Positions 14,712-22,377 of a stretch of 26,690 nucleotides of DNA are shown here, piece by piece. The notes beneath the pieces were generated by a model that was given only the letters and a program-made list of their open reading frames with translations, ran no database searches and was not told the DNA's origin. Position numbers and translations under genes: made by a program. How positions within the stretch are numbered: position 1 is the stretch's first letter; each line of letters begins with the position of its first letter. The DNA is from Acidobacteriota bacterium. Lineage in GTDB: Bacteria > Acidobacteriota > Blastocatellia > Pyrinomonadales > Pyrinomonadaceae. The stretch covers positions 1 to 26,690 of the forward strand of contig CAUJFK010000343.1 of the NCBI GenBank assembly GCA_963169175.1, in the 5' to 3' direction.

Positions 14712-15985
14712 TAGCAAATTCACTCTTCAAGAATTTTGCGTCATTGACGATGGCCGAAGCGGTCAGCAAACTGTTGACCTTTACAGCTTTCGCCTATCTT
14801 GCTCGGCTTTACGGCCCGGTTGGCTACGGTTACATCGAATGGGCCGGTACGGTATTAATGTGTGCCAGCTTGATGGTTGACCAGGGCTTTAGTGCGTACG
14901 GCTCGCGAGAGATAGCCAGATCGCCCTCAGATACGGGACGACTTGTGGCCGAGGTTGTGACCGCCCGATTCTTACTCGCCGTAACGGCGTATGCAGTCAT
15001 TGGCGGACTTGCCTATCTCATGGCCGACGATCGGGCCATCTCGAGTTTATTGCTTGTATATGGCCTAAGTTTGTGGGCACTGCCATTGCTTCTCCAGTGG
15101 GTGTTTCAGGGACATGACAAGATGCATGTTGTCGGGGTCACGCAAGTCATCCGCCAGACCATCTTCGCTCTCGTCGTGTTTCTGGTTGTACAGGGTTCTG
15201 GGGATCTTGTGTGGGTCGGTATCGCTGAAGTTGCGGGTGTTTCCGCCGCGGCAGCTTTTAGCGTTTGGATGTATTTCCGGTATTTCAAAGGCGAGCTTAC
15301 GCTACGTCCCAGTTTTTCCCGCAAGCTGTTCCGTGAGGGAACCCCGATCGGCCTAAGCCAGATGTTTTGGGTTCTAAAAATGTTCGGTGCGACATTGATC
15401 GTCGGATTGATCGCTACCGCTGAAGAAACAGGCTATTTCGCGGGCGCAATGCGTATCTATATTGCGCTGCATACTTTCGTTTGGCTCTATTTCTTCAATA
15501 TGCTGCCAACTTTGTCACGAGCCTGGGTTCAGGGGCCTGAGCAGTTGGCGACGATCATCGGAAGTTCAATGCGGGTAGTGTTGGCCGCGAGCATCGTTGT
15601 CGGGGTGATCTGGGTCGCCGCGGCACCAATTGTGATGACTGGTGCGTATGGTACCGCGTTTCGCCCCGGAGCGATTGCATTGCAATGGCTTGCCGGAGCA
15701 TGTATCGCTGCGGCAATAAGCGGACATTACAGGTACGGACTGATCGCTGCCGGACACCAAGGGAAAGAGATGTTTGCGATGGCCCTGGGTTCGATCTTGA
15801 TAGTTCCACTGATTCCCCTCGGTTATTTCAATGCGGGTATCGCAGGTGCGGCGGCCGCGCTTTTTGCAGCGGAATGCGTCGTGCTCGTCTGTTCATGGCT
15901 GCTCGCACGACGCTTTATTTTTGATATACCCGACACGATATCCGCAAATGAGGCCCTGAATACCCTTCCGGAGGCGACCCCATGA
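14708..15985 (+). CDS. Polysaccharide flippase (Wzx/RfbX-like, MOP superfamily)
   Basis: 425 residues with about 12 predicted membrane helices and the family opening SLFKNFASLTMAEAVSKLLTFTAFAYLARLYGPVGYGYIEWAGTV split across two helices, then FSAYGSREIARSPSDTGRLVAEV, typical of Wzx-like polysaccharide transporters. It would flip undecaprenyl-diphosphate-linked repeat units to the periplasm. The start is a GTG at 14708 overlapping the previous stop, and its TGA overlaps the ATG of the next gene (ATGA at 15982-15985), so translation is coupled through the operon. Its presence next to Wzz/Wzc and Wza homologues points to Wzx/Wzy-dependent assembly. Confidence 0.9.
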   Translation: MIANSLFKNFASLTMAEAVSKLLTFTAFAYLARLYGPVGYGYIEWAGTVLMCASLMVDQGFSAYGSREIARSPSDTGRLVAEVVTARFLLAVTAYAVIGGLAYLMADDRAISSLLLVYGLSLWALPLLLQWVFQGHDKMHVVGVTQVIRQTIFALVVFLVVQGSGDLVWVGIAEVAGVSAAAAFSVWMYFRYFKGELTLRPSFSRKLFREGTPIGLSQMFWVLKMFGATLIVGLIATAEETGYFAGAMRIYIALHTFVWLYFFNMLPTLSRAWVQGPEQLATIIGSSMRVVLAASIVVGVIWVAAAPIVMTGAYGTAFRPGAIALQWLAGACIAAAISGHYRYGLIAAGHQGKEMFAMALGSILIVPLIPLGYFNAGIAGAAAALFAAECVVLVCSWLLARRFIFDIPDTISANEALNTLPEATP

Positions 15986-17571
15986 TCGAAAGCAGCCGAA
16001 TACGGTCTTTAGATCGAGACGTCGACAAAACATCTACGCCAGGCAAGGAATTTGGGCTCAGGAGGGCCTTTCGGTTGCCGGAAAAATATCTCGCCGTCAG
16101 GATCTTCCTTGTTGCCTGGCTTGTTTTTTCGCTCCATTTCGCGACCAACACCGTTAGGGAGATCTACCCGGCTCTTAGTTTGGGTGATCACTTAAGCTTT
16201 AACGTATCAGAATACAGCGGACTGCATTCCGACATATTCGAGATCCCAGGTCGCGGTGCCTTTATCAACAACAATCCGGGTGCGTCTATAGTCGGGGCGG
16301 TTCCCTATTTCCTGTTTAGACCTATCACAGATCGAATAGTAGAGCACAGCCAAAAGGCTCGGGCCGATGATCCTCAACTCGCACCCGCGAAGTACGACTC
16401 GATCTATCCGCTTGCACAGGAGTTTTACGCACGGGCGCGAGCAAAGGGGTTTGACATAAAATTCGGCCTCGCGGCCGCAGTGACGCAGGCATTTGGCATG
16501 GCACCGATATCGGCACTTGGTGTTGTGGTCATGTTTTGGATCCTGCTGGCGCTGACAAAAGATACCAAGACTTCTGTACTGTTTGCGTTACTATACGCGT
16601 TTGCAACTCCAATTTTCTTTAGGACGGCACAACTCAATCAGAACGCTCTTCTTGCGAACTTCGCCTTATTCTCATTTGCGCTGCTCTGGCGCCCATGGCA
16701 AGCAGGAGGCGCGAAGAAAAGGCCCCTATATTTCGCTGCAGGGCTTTGCTGCGGATGGACAGTAGTGCTGGATTACAGCGGTATTATCGCTGTCGTCAGT
16801 CTCACCGGTTACGCATTCGCATGCTGGCTATCGGAAGCTAGGGAAAGCAGGCGTTTGGCCGATCTGGGACGATTCACCGGAGGCGTTGTTTTGTCCGCTT
16901 CTGTTCTTCTTGCGTACCAATGGTCTTCTTTTGGGAATCCGTTCCTTCCGGCCCAAAGCTACATGCCGCCGGCGAACTTTACGGAGCTTGGCTACCGGGG
17001 CTTTTCGTTACCACAACTAGATCTGTTGTTCGAGACGGCCTTCGGAATTAGGTACGGCCTGTTTACCTCCGCTCCGATCCTGATACTCGCGTTCCTTGTT
17101 CCGATCTGGGTTGAGAAACGTACGCGGCTGTTGAAAGGACGTGAGATCGTCTTCGTCGTTTCGTTCGTGGCTTTGTTTTCTATCTTCTGTGCGGCAAACC
17201 AATACGGGCGAATGCAGTTTAATACGGGTGTCCGTCATATTGTCCCGGTTGTACCGTTCGTTTTTCTCTTGGTGACAAACGTACTGATCCGGCTTCCGAA
17301 GACGGTTGCGGTGATATTCAGTCTATTCGCAACATACTGGTCTTGGTGTCTCGTAATGTACCGCGACGTCGAGCAGGGATCGGGAATTTTTGAAGCGGTC
17401 AGACATATCACGCTCGGCGGCCTCCGGTTACCGTGGCTCACCACGCTTGAGCGGATGGGGTTAATCCAGAACATTTCGGTGATACCTTTGCTGGGACTCG
17501 TTGCTGTGATGATTGGTTTGATTTGGTTTGTTGGCGCTCGAAGAGCACCAATGGAGTTAACCAAAAGGTGA
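15982..17571 (+). CDS. Polytopic membrane protein, possible GT-C-type glycosyltransferase or polymerase
   Basis: 529 residues. A basic cytoplasmic N-terminus (1-36) leads to a membrane helix (about 38-56, VRIFLVAWLVFSLHFATNT), a large first extracytoplasmic loop containing LGDHLSFNVSEYSGLHSDIFE and GAFINNNPGAS, then roughly ten further helices. This one-helix-then-large-loop layout with acidic residues resembles GT-C enzymes, but the classic DE pair is not obvious and no Pfam-like signature is clear to me. In a Wzx/Wzy locus it could instead be the polymerase or an O-acyl/ligase-type protein. ATG at 15982 overlaps the flippase stop; its own TGA overlaps the GTG of the next gene. Confidence 0.75.
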   Translation: MIESSRIRSLDRDVDKTSTPGKEFGLRRAFRLPEKYLAVRIFLVAWLVFSLHFATNTVREIYPALSLGDHLSFNVSEYSGLHSDIFEIPGRGAFINNNPGASIVGAVPYFLFRPITDRIVEHSQKARADDPQLAPAKYDSIYPLAQEFYARARAKGFDIKFGLAAAVTQAFGMAPISALGVVVMFWILLALTKDTKTSVLFALLYAFATPIFFRTAQLNQNALLANFALFSFALLWRPWQAGGAKKRPLYFAAGLCCGWTVVLDYSGIIAVVSLTGYAFACWLSEARESRRLADLGRFTGGVVLSASVLLAYQWSSFGNPFLPAQSYMPPANFTELGYRGFSLPQLDLLFETAFGIRYGLFTSAPILILAFLVPIWVEKRTRLLKGREIVFVVSFVALFSIFCAANQYGRMQFNTGVRHIVPVVPFVFLLVTNVLIRLPKTVAVIFSLFATYWSWCLVMYRDVEQGSGIFEAVRHITLGGLRLPWLTTLERMGLIQNISVIPLLGLVAVMIGLIWFVGARRAPMELTKR

Positions 17572-19289
17572 CATTTCTCACAAGGCTAATCTCGTGGATC
17601 CCCATCGCGGCCGGTGCTGCACTGGTTTTGTTCGCGATCTCTACCCCCGATCATTCCTATGGCGAAGTGCTTTTGGGCCGCGAGGGGGCAAGTCTAAGCT
17701 GGGGCCCGTCATTGTTTCGTGGCCTTCTGCTTTTCCACAGTATCGTCCTTATCGCATTTGGGGTGTGGCGAAAGAAATCGAACTCGCCTGCTGACCACAC
17801 CCAGACCGTAAACATTGACCGGCCAGAACGAACTACGCCAATCGTTATATTGGCCCTCGTAAGCCTGAGTGTTGTCGCGCTTATCTTAAGGCTCTTGAAT
17901 CTGAATTCCGATCTCTGGATCGATGAGGTATTGACCTTGCTGGATTTTGTTCGCAAGCCGCTGGGTGAGATCGTTGTCAGCTTTCCAAGCCAGAATCAGC
18001 ACATGCTTTTCTCGATTCTGGCGCGCATTTCGACCAGCATTTTTGGCGAGAGCCCGTGGGCCCTTCGCCTTCCGTCCGTTCTCTTTGGCGTAATAAGTAT
18101 CTGGGCGTTCTTCTTCATGTGCCGGAGCCTGCTGAATACTGGTACTGCATTGCTCGGCTCGACACTATTGACGGTTTCTTATCACCACATCTGGTTTTCA
18201 CAAAACGCCCGTGGGTATATGGGACTCCTGCTCTTCACGCTCCTTGCAACTTGGTGCTGGTTAGAAGGGATCAGATCGAACGAGCGGCGTTGGTGGATCG
18301 GGTACACTGCCTCAGTTGTGCTTGGGATGTGGGTTCATCCCACGATGGCTTTTGTCGTCGCGGCCCAAGGGGTGGTTCACTTCCTGCTGCTCGCAGTTCC
18401 GCGCTTGAGCGGAGATAAGGACGCAGGTGCCTCGCCGGAACGCCGAGCTGGTTGGAGGCCTTTCGTTGCCTGGCTTTTGAGCGTAACCCTGACGCTGCAG
18501 CTCTACGCTCTCGCGTTACCGGAATTTTTATCGGTCGGCCTTCATGAAGAATCCAAGAATTCGGAATGGACAAATCCACTTTGGGTAATTTCGGAAAGCT
18601 TTAAGAGCCTCAGCATCGGGTTTGCGGGAATGGCGGTAGTCTTGCTTGGTGGAGCCTTTGTGGCATTCGGTTGGACTTCTCTTTTCAGGGCCAACCGCCG
18701 GGCCGCGGTCCTTTTGGTGTTGCCCGCCATCCTGGCCGGCGGGACCATGTTGCTGCTTGGTCACAATATTTGGCCGCGGTTCTTTTTCTTCTCGATGGGA
18801 TTCGGCCTGATGATCGTGATACACGGTGCAATGCGTTTGCCCGAAGCTGCCGGCACCTGGATTGGTTGGCTGCGGGTACGTCCGACCCTTACCAGATACG
18901 CGGGCATCGGAGCCTGTCTACTTATCATAGCTGCATCGCTGGCGACCGTGTCCAGAAACTACGCGTTGCCGAAGCAAAACTATTCGGGTGCCAAGAATTA
19001 TGTCGAGACGCACTCCTCCCCAAGTGACAAACTTGTTGCCGTCAGCCTTGCGGGTGTCGTTTATGGGAGTTATCTGACCCCGTATTGGCCGGTTGCAAAA
19101 ACCGATTCAGATCTCGAGCCATTACAGGCTAACCAGAACGTATGGCTGGTTTATACACTTCCGCCGGAGATCAAGGCATTCCATCCCGAAATGTGGCGAA
19201 GAATTGAAACAGACTACGAGATCGTACGGGTATTTCCCGGCACGCTCAACGGCGGCGAGGTGTTTGTTTGCCGGAAAAAGACCCACTAG
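17568..19289 (+). CDS. GT-C glycosyltransferase, GT39/ArnT-like membrane protein
   Basis: 573 residues from the GTG at 17568, which overlaps the preceding TGA (GTGA) as elsewhere in this operon; a longer frame opens at 17523 but its extra residues (MVCWRSKSTNGVNQK) lie within the upstream gene. After two N-terminal helices and a charged linker (70-90) comes the GT39 pattern: a helix ending in LRLLNLNSDLWIDEVLTLLD with the D119-E120 catalytic pair in the first large loop, then QNQHMLFSILARISTSIFGESPWALRLPSVLFG and SYHHIWFSQNARGYMGL. These enzymes use polyprenyl-phosphate sugars in the periplasm. The C-terminal soluble part (about 460-573) is periplasmic. The likely donor is made by the polyprenyl-phosphate glycosyltransferase encoded next. 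Confidence 0.85.
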   Translation: MTFLTRLISWIPIAAGAALVLFAISTPDHSYGEVLLGREGASLSWGPSLFRGLLLFHSIVLIAFGVWRKKSNSPADHTQTVNIDRPERTTPIVILALVSLSVVALILRLLNLNSDLWIDEVLTLLDFVRKPLGEIVVSFPSQNQHMLFSILARISTSIFGESPWALRLPSVLFGVISIWAFFFMCRSLLNTGTALLGSTLLTVSYHHIWFSQNARGYMGLLLFTLLATWCWLEGIRSNERRWWIGYTASVVLGMWVHPTMAFVVAAQGVVHFLLLAVPRLSGDKDAGASPERRAGWRPFVAWLLSVTLTLQLYALALPEFLSVGLHEESKNSEWTNPLWVISESFKSLSIGFAGMAVVLLGGAFVAFGWTSLFRANRRAAVLLVLPAILAGGTMLLLGHNIWPRFFFFSMGFGLMIVIHGAMRLPEAAGTWIGWLRVRPTLTRYAGIGACLLIIAASLATVSRNYALPKQNYSGAKNYVETHSSPSDKLVAVSLAGVVYGSYLTPYWPVAKTDSDLEPLQANQNVWLVYTLPPEIKAFHPEMWRRIETDYEIVRVFPGTLNGGEVFVCRKKTH

Positions 19290-19300
19290 CGAGGATAACT

Positions 19301-20371
19301 ATGACACAACCCCACAGCTCGTTTAATGCACAGTCTCTTGCGTTTTCCGGTCGAGGTAGCAAGGCGGCGGATAGGGCGCTGCAAAAGGTGACCCTTCCAA
19401 AGCAGAGTCTGGAAAGGACCGTCAGCATAGTGATCCCGGCATACAACGAAGAGCTTGCCGTTCGCGAAACCGTTATCGAGCTTCGCCGCTTGTTTGAGGT
19501 CACTGATATTGCTGCCGAAATAATCGTCGTCGATGACGGCTCAAAGGACAACACCGCCAAGGAGGCGAAATCCGCTGGTGCCAGGGTGATTCAGCACCGC
19601 AGTAATCGCGGCTATGGGGCCTCACTGAAAACCGGTATTATTGCCGCCGCCAACAACACTATCGCGATCACGGATGCCGATGGGACCTATCCGGCAAAAT
19701 ATCTTCCCGAAATGCTGGCGGAGTTGGAACACGCGGATATGGTAGTTGGGTCACGCACTGGAGCTGATGTCCACATCCCGCTTTCGCGACGACCGGCGAA
19801 GTGGTTTCTTCGCGTGATGGCCAATTACGTGTCGAATACGAAGATTCCGGATCTAAACAGCGGGCTTCGAGTTTTCAGACGAGATGTGGCAATGCAGTAT
19901 TTTGCGATCCTTTCGGATCAATTCAGTTTTACGACGACGATCACGCTTGCATTGCTTTGCGATAAGTATGCGGTCATTTATCTCCCGATCGACTATCGAA
20001 AACGTCAAGGGAAGTCCAAGATCGTCCCCTGGGACGCAGGCAGCTTTGCAATACTGATCTTCCGAGTCGCAATGCTTTTTCGCCCTCTCCGTGTGTTTAT
20101 CCCACTTGCAATCCTCTGCATAACGTATGGCGTCATAAAAGCGACCATTGACGTGTTCCGCGATCCCAATATCTCTGCCTCGGCAATTCTGGCGTTTGTT
20201 AGTGCCTTGACGATGGTCCTGACCGGAATGCTTGGCGATGCCGTTGCGACCAGGCTTGGTCGGTTCAATCAATACGCCGCACTTGGGGTGCGGCCCAAGG
20301 AATACGAAGAAGTGGAAGGCTCCGAACCAGTGTCACTTGAGGCCACCGGTTTGACCAAAGTCCAAAAGTAA
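19301..20371 (+). CDS. Polyprenyl-phosphate glycosyltransferase (DPM1/ArnC-like GT2) with C-terminal helices
   Basis: 356 residues. ATG 19301 is chosen because GAGGATAACT precedes it and it follows the upstream TAG by 11 bases; a TTG at 19268 would overlap that gene. The GT-A domain shows VSIVIPAYNEE (41-51), IIVVDDGSKDNT (74-85), the RSNRGYGASLKTGI loop (100-113), ITDADGTYP with the DAD metal motif (125-127) and DLNSGLRVFRR, the signature of dolichol/undecaprenyl-phosphate mannose or glucose synthases. Late hydrophobic segments (about 255-320) suggest membrane attachment. Role: load a hexose onto undecaprenyl phosphate as donor for the GT-C enzymes in the same operon. Confidence 0.88.
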   Translation: MTQPHSSFNAQSLAFSGRGSKAADRALQKVTLPKQSLERTVSIVIPAYNEELAVRETVIELRRLFEVTDIAAEIIVVDDGSKDNTAKEAKSAGARVIQHRSNRGYGASLKTGIIAAANNTIAITDADGTYPAKYLPEMLAELEHADMVVGSRTGADVHIPLSRRPAKWFLRVMANYVSNTKIPDLNSGLRVFRRDVAMQYFAILSDQFSFTTTITLALLCDKYAVIYLPIDYRKRQGKSKIVPWDAGSFAILIFRVAMLFRPLRVFIPLAILCITYGVIKATIDVFRDPNISASAILAFVSALTMVLTGMLGDAVATRLGRFNQYAALGVRPKEYEEVEGSEPVSLEATGLTKVQK

Positions 20372-20390
20372 TTGCTGGTCCGGTTTGAAG

Positions 20391-20954
20391 ATGTTTATCT
20401 TACAGGTATACCTACTCCTCGGGTTAGTCATTCACAAGATCGTCTGGGAGTCTTTACGACAGAACGCAAGCGAAAAGCCGGTCGAAAGTGCGTCAGCCAG
20501 CCTAACGCTGGTCAAAATGATCAAGATCGGCATCCTGGTCGCTGTGGTAATTCAGATTTGGCTTCCAGGAATACTGCCGATCTTGATCGACGCATTTCCC
20601 CTTCGCGTTATTGGAACCTTCCTGTACACGGTTGGGCTTGTGACTGCAATAGCCGCGCGATTTCAGCTTGGTGAAAACTGGGCAAACATCGAAACAGGTC
20701 AGGTGCTTAAGAGCCAGAAGGTAGTGGCACGAGGAATCTATGCCTATGTCCGGCACCCGATCTATATCGGCGATTTACTGCTCCTCACCGGACTTGAACT
20801 CGCACTTAATTCGTGGCTTGTTATTGGCGTACTGGTGCTTGCTCCGGTTGTCCTTCTCAAGGCCATAAAGGAGGAGCGTATGCTCATAGAGGAACTGTCC
20901 GGCTACGAGGCATATTGTCGAAGCTCAAAACGGTTCATTCCGTTCGTGTTCTGA
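20391..20954 (+). CDS. Isoprenylcysteine carboxyl methyltransferase-like membrane protein
   Basis: 187 residues with four to five hydrophobic segments. The diagnostic C-terminal block is GIYAYVRHPIYIGDLLLLTGLEL (115-137) with R121-H122-P123, the E161-E162 pair (KAIKEERML) and YEAYCRSSKRFIPFVF, the SAM-binding pattern of the ICMT/PEMT superfamily. Bacteria lack prenylated CAAX proteins, so the substrate is unknown; in this operon a lipid-linked glycan or other membrane-embedded acceptor is conceivable (inference). ATG 20391 is chosen; a TTG at 20385 is in frame six bases earlier. The next gene begins two bases after its stop codon. Confidence 0.82.
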   Translation: MFILQVYLLLGLVIHKIVWESLRQNASEKPVESASASLTLVKMIKIGILVAVVIQIWLPGILPILIDAFPLRVIGTFLYTVGLVTAIAARFQLGENWANIETGQVLKSQKVVARGIYAYVRHPIYIGDLLLLTGLELALNSWLVIGVLVLAPVVLLKAIKEERMLIEELSGYEAYCRSSKRFIPFVF

Positions 20955-20955
20955 A

Positions 20956-22377
20956 ATGACCAAACCGCGGGTAGTTATTTTAGGGGCAGGGCCGGCCGGT
21001 CTCGGGGCAGGTTGGCAGTTGGCCGTTCAGGAAAAGGCTACCGTCACTATCCTTGAGCAGCGCGACGTTGTCGGTGGAAATGCGGGCAGTTTCGATCTTG
21101 CTGGACTACGGGTCGATTATGGAAGCCACCGACTGCACCCAGCGTGCGAACCAAAGATTCTGAACGATCTGAAGAGGCTTCTGGGAGAGGATCTCCTTGA
21201 TCGCCCGCGGCATGGACGGATTCGCCTTCAGGGCCGATGGATCCATTTTCCACTGAAACCGCAAGATCTTGCGATGCGGCTGCCCATATCATTCAGCGGA
21301 GGCATTGCGGTCGATGCCGCGAAGAAGCTTCTCCCAAACCGCCGCAACGGAAACGGGCAAGAGACGTTCACCAGCGTGCTTGAAAAAGGCCTCGGAGCAA
21401 CGATCTGCCGGGATTTTTATTTTCCATATGCCGAAAAGATCTGGGGTGTGCACGCCGAAGAACTGTCCGCAACTCAGGCACGGCGTCGTGTATCCGCTGG
21501 CTCCTTGGGGAAAATGATAAGAAAGGCAGTGGCAGTGGTTCCTGGGTTCCGAAAGCCCGGGGCCGGACGCTTCTTCTACCCGAAAAAGGGATACGGCCAG
21601 ATCAGCGACGCGATCGCCGAGGCGGCCCTGGGCCTCGGTGTAAATACCGAACTATCGTCCTCGGTCGAACGCATCGAGCTCGGTACGCCGCATAAGGTTT
21701 CGTTCAGCCGAAACGGAACCACAGAGATGATCGAGGCAGACCACGTTTGGTCGACGCTTCCGCTGACGGTTCTTGCAAGATCGATCCAACCAGCCGCGCC
21801 GGCAGAGATCATTGAAGCAAGCAAGCGTATTTCGTACCGGGCCATGGTGCTTATTTACCTGGTACTTGAACAGCCGCAGTGGACACCTTTCGATGCTCAC
21901 TACTTTCCGGAAGCCGATGTAATGCTCACTCGTCTTTCGGAGCCGAAGAATTACAGCGCCGCGGACGAACCCATGGGGCGAACGGTCCTTTGTGGGGAGC
22001 TCCCGTGCTCGGTAGGCGATGAGATGTGGAATGCCTCAGATAGCGAGCTGGCCGATCTTACCCGTGAATCGCTGAAGAAATGTGGACTGCCGATAACTTC
22101 AACGATCAGTGAGGTCGCGACAAAACGTCTTCCGTTCGCATATCCGATCTATCTCCGGGGATACGAACGACACTTCGAATTGCAGGACAATTGGGCCGGC
22201 GGCCTGGACCGCGTGCTGACGTTCGGTCGCCAAGGTTTGTTCGCCCACGACAATACACACCATGCACTGGCCATGTCGTATGGAGCTGTCGATTGCCTGG
22301 ACAAAAATGGAGTGTTCGACAGTGACAAATGGCGGGCGTACCGAAAAGATTTTGCACAACATGTGGTCGAAGATTAG
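20956..22377 (+). CDS. FAD-dependent oxidoreductase, UDP-galactopyranose mutase/amine-oxidase-like
   Basis: 473 residues. A Rossmann dinucleotide-binding motif VVILGAGPAGLGAGWQL (6-22) with the E of ILEQRDVVGGNAGSF opens the protein, followed by VDYGSHRLHP, FYFPYAEKIWG (about 156-166) and RFFYPKKGYGQISDAIAE (about 208-225). This combination is seen in COG1232-type flavoproteins (protoporphyrinogen-oxidase/UGM-like) that recur in polysaccharide loci. A sugar-nucleotide or lipid-linked substrate is plausible, but true UDP-galactopyranose mutase cannot be claimed. It lies between the ICMT-like gene and a membrane protein whose start overlaps its 3' end by 17 bases. Confidence 0.85.
   Translation: MTKPRVVILGAGPAGLGAGWQLAVQEKATVTILEQRDVVGGNAGSFDLAGLRVDYGSHRLHPACEPKILNDLKRLLGEDLLDRPRHGRIRLQGRWIHFPLKPQDLAMRLPISFSGGIAVDAAKKLLPNRRNGNGQETFTSVLEKGLGATICRDFYFPYAEKIWGVHAEELSATQARRRVSAGSLGKMIRKAVAVVPGFRKPGAGRFFYPKKGYGQISDAIAEAALGLGVNTELSSSVERIELGTPHKVSFSRNGTTEMIEADHVWSTLPLTVLARSIQPAAPAEIIEASKRISYRAMVLIYLVLEQPQWTPFDAHYFPEADVMLTRLSEPKNYSAADEPMGRTVLCGELPCSVGDEMWNASDSELADLTRESLKKCGLPITSTISEVATKRLPFAYPIYLRGYERHFELQDNWAGGLDRVLTFGRQGLFAHDNTHHALAMSYGAVDCLDKNGVFDSDKWRAYRKDFAQHVVED

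Noticed and set aside
19268..19300. TTG start for the polyprenyl-phosphate glycosyltransferase
   Set aside because: It overlaps the previous gene, while ATG 19301 has a GAGGA site at good spacing.
22262..22360. Upstream ATG for the large GT-C-like protein
   Set aside because: It would add 33 polar, non-family residues read inside the flavoprotein gene; ATG 22361 gives a short overlap in line with the operon.
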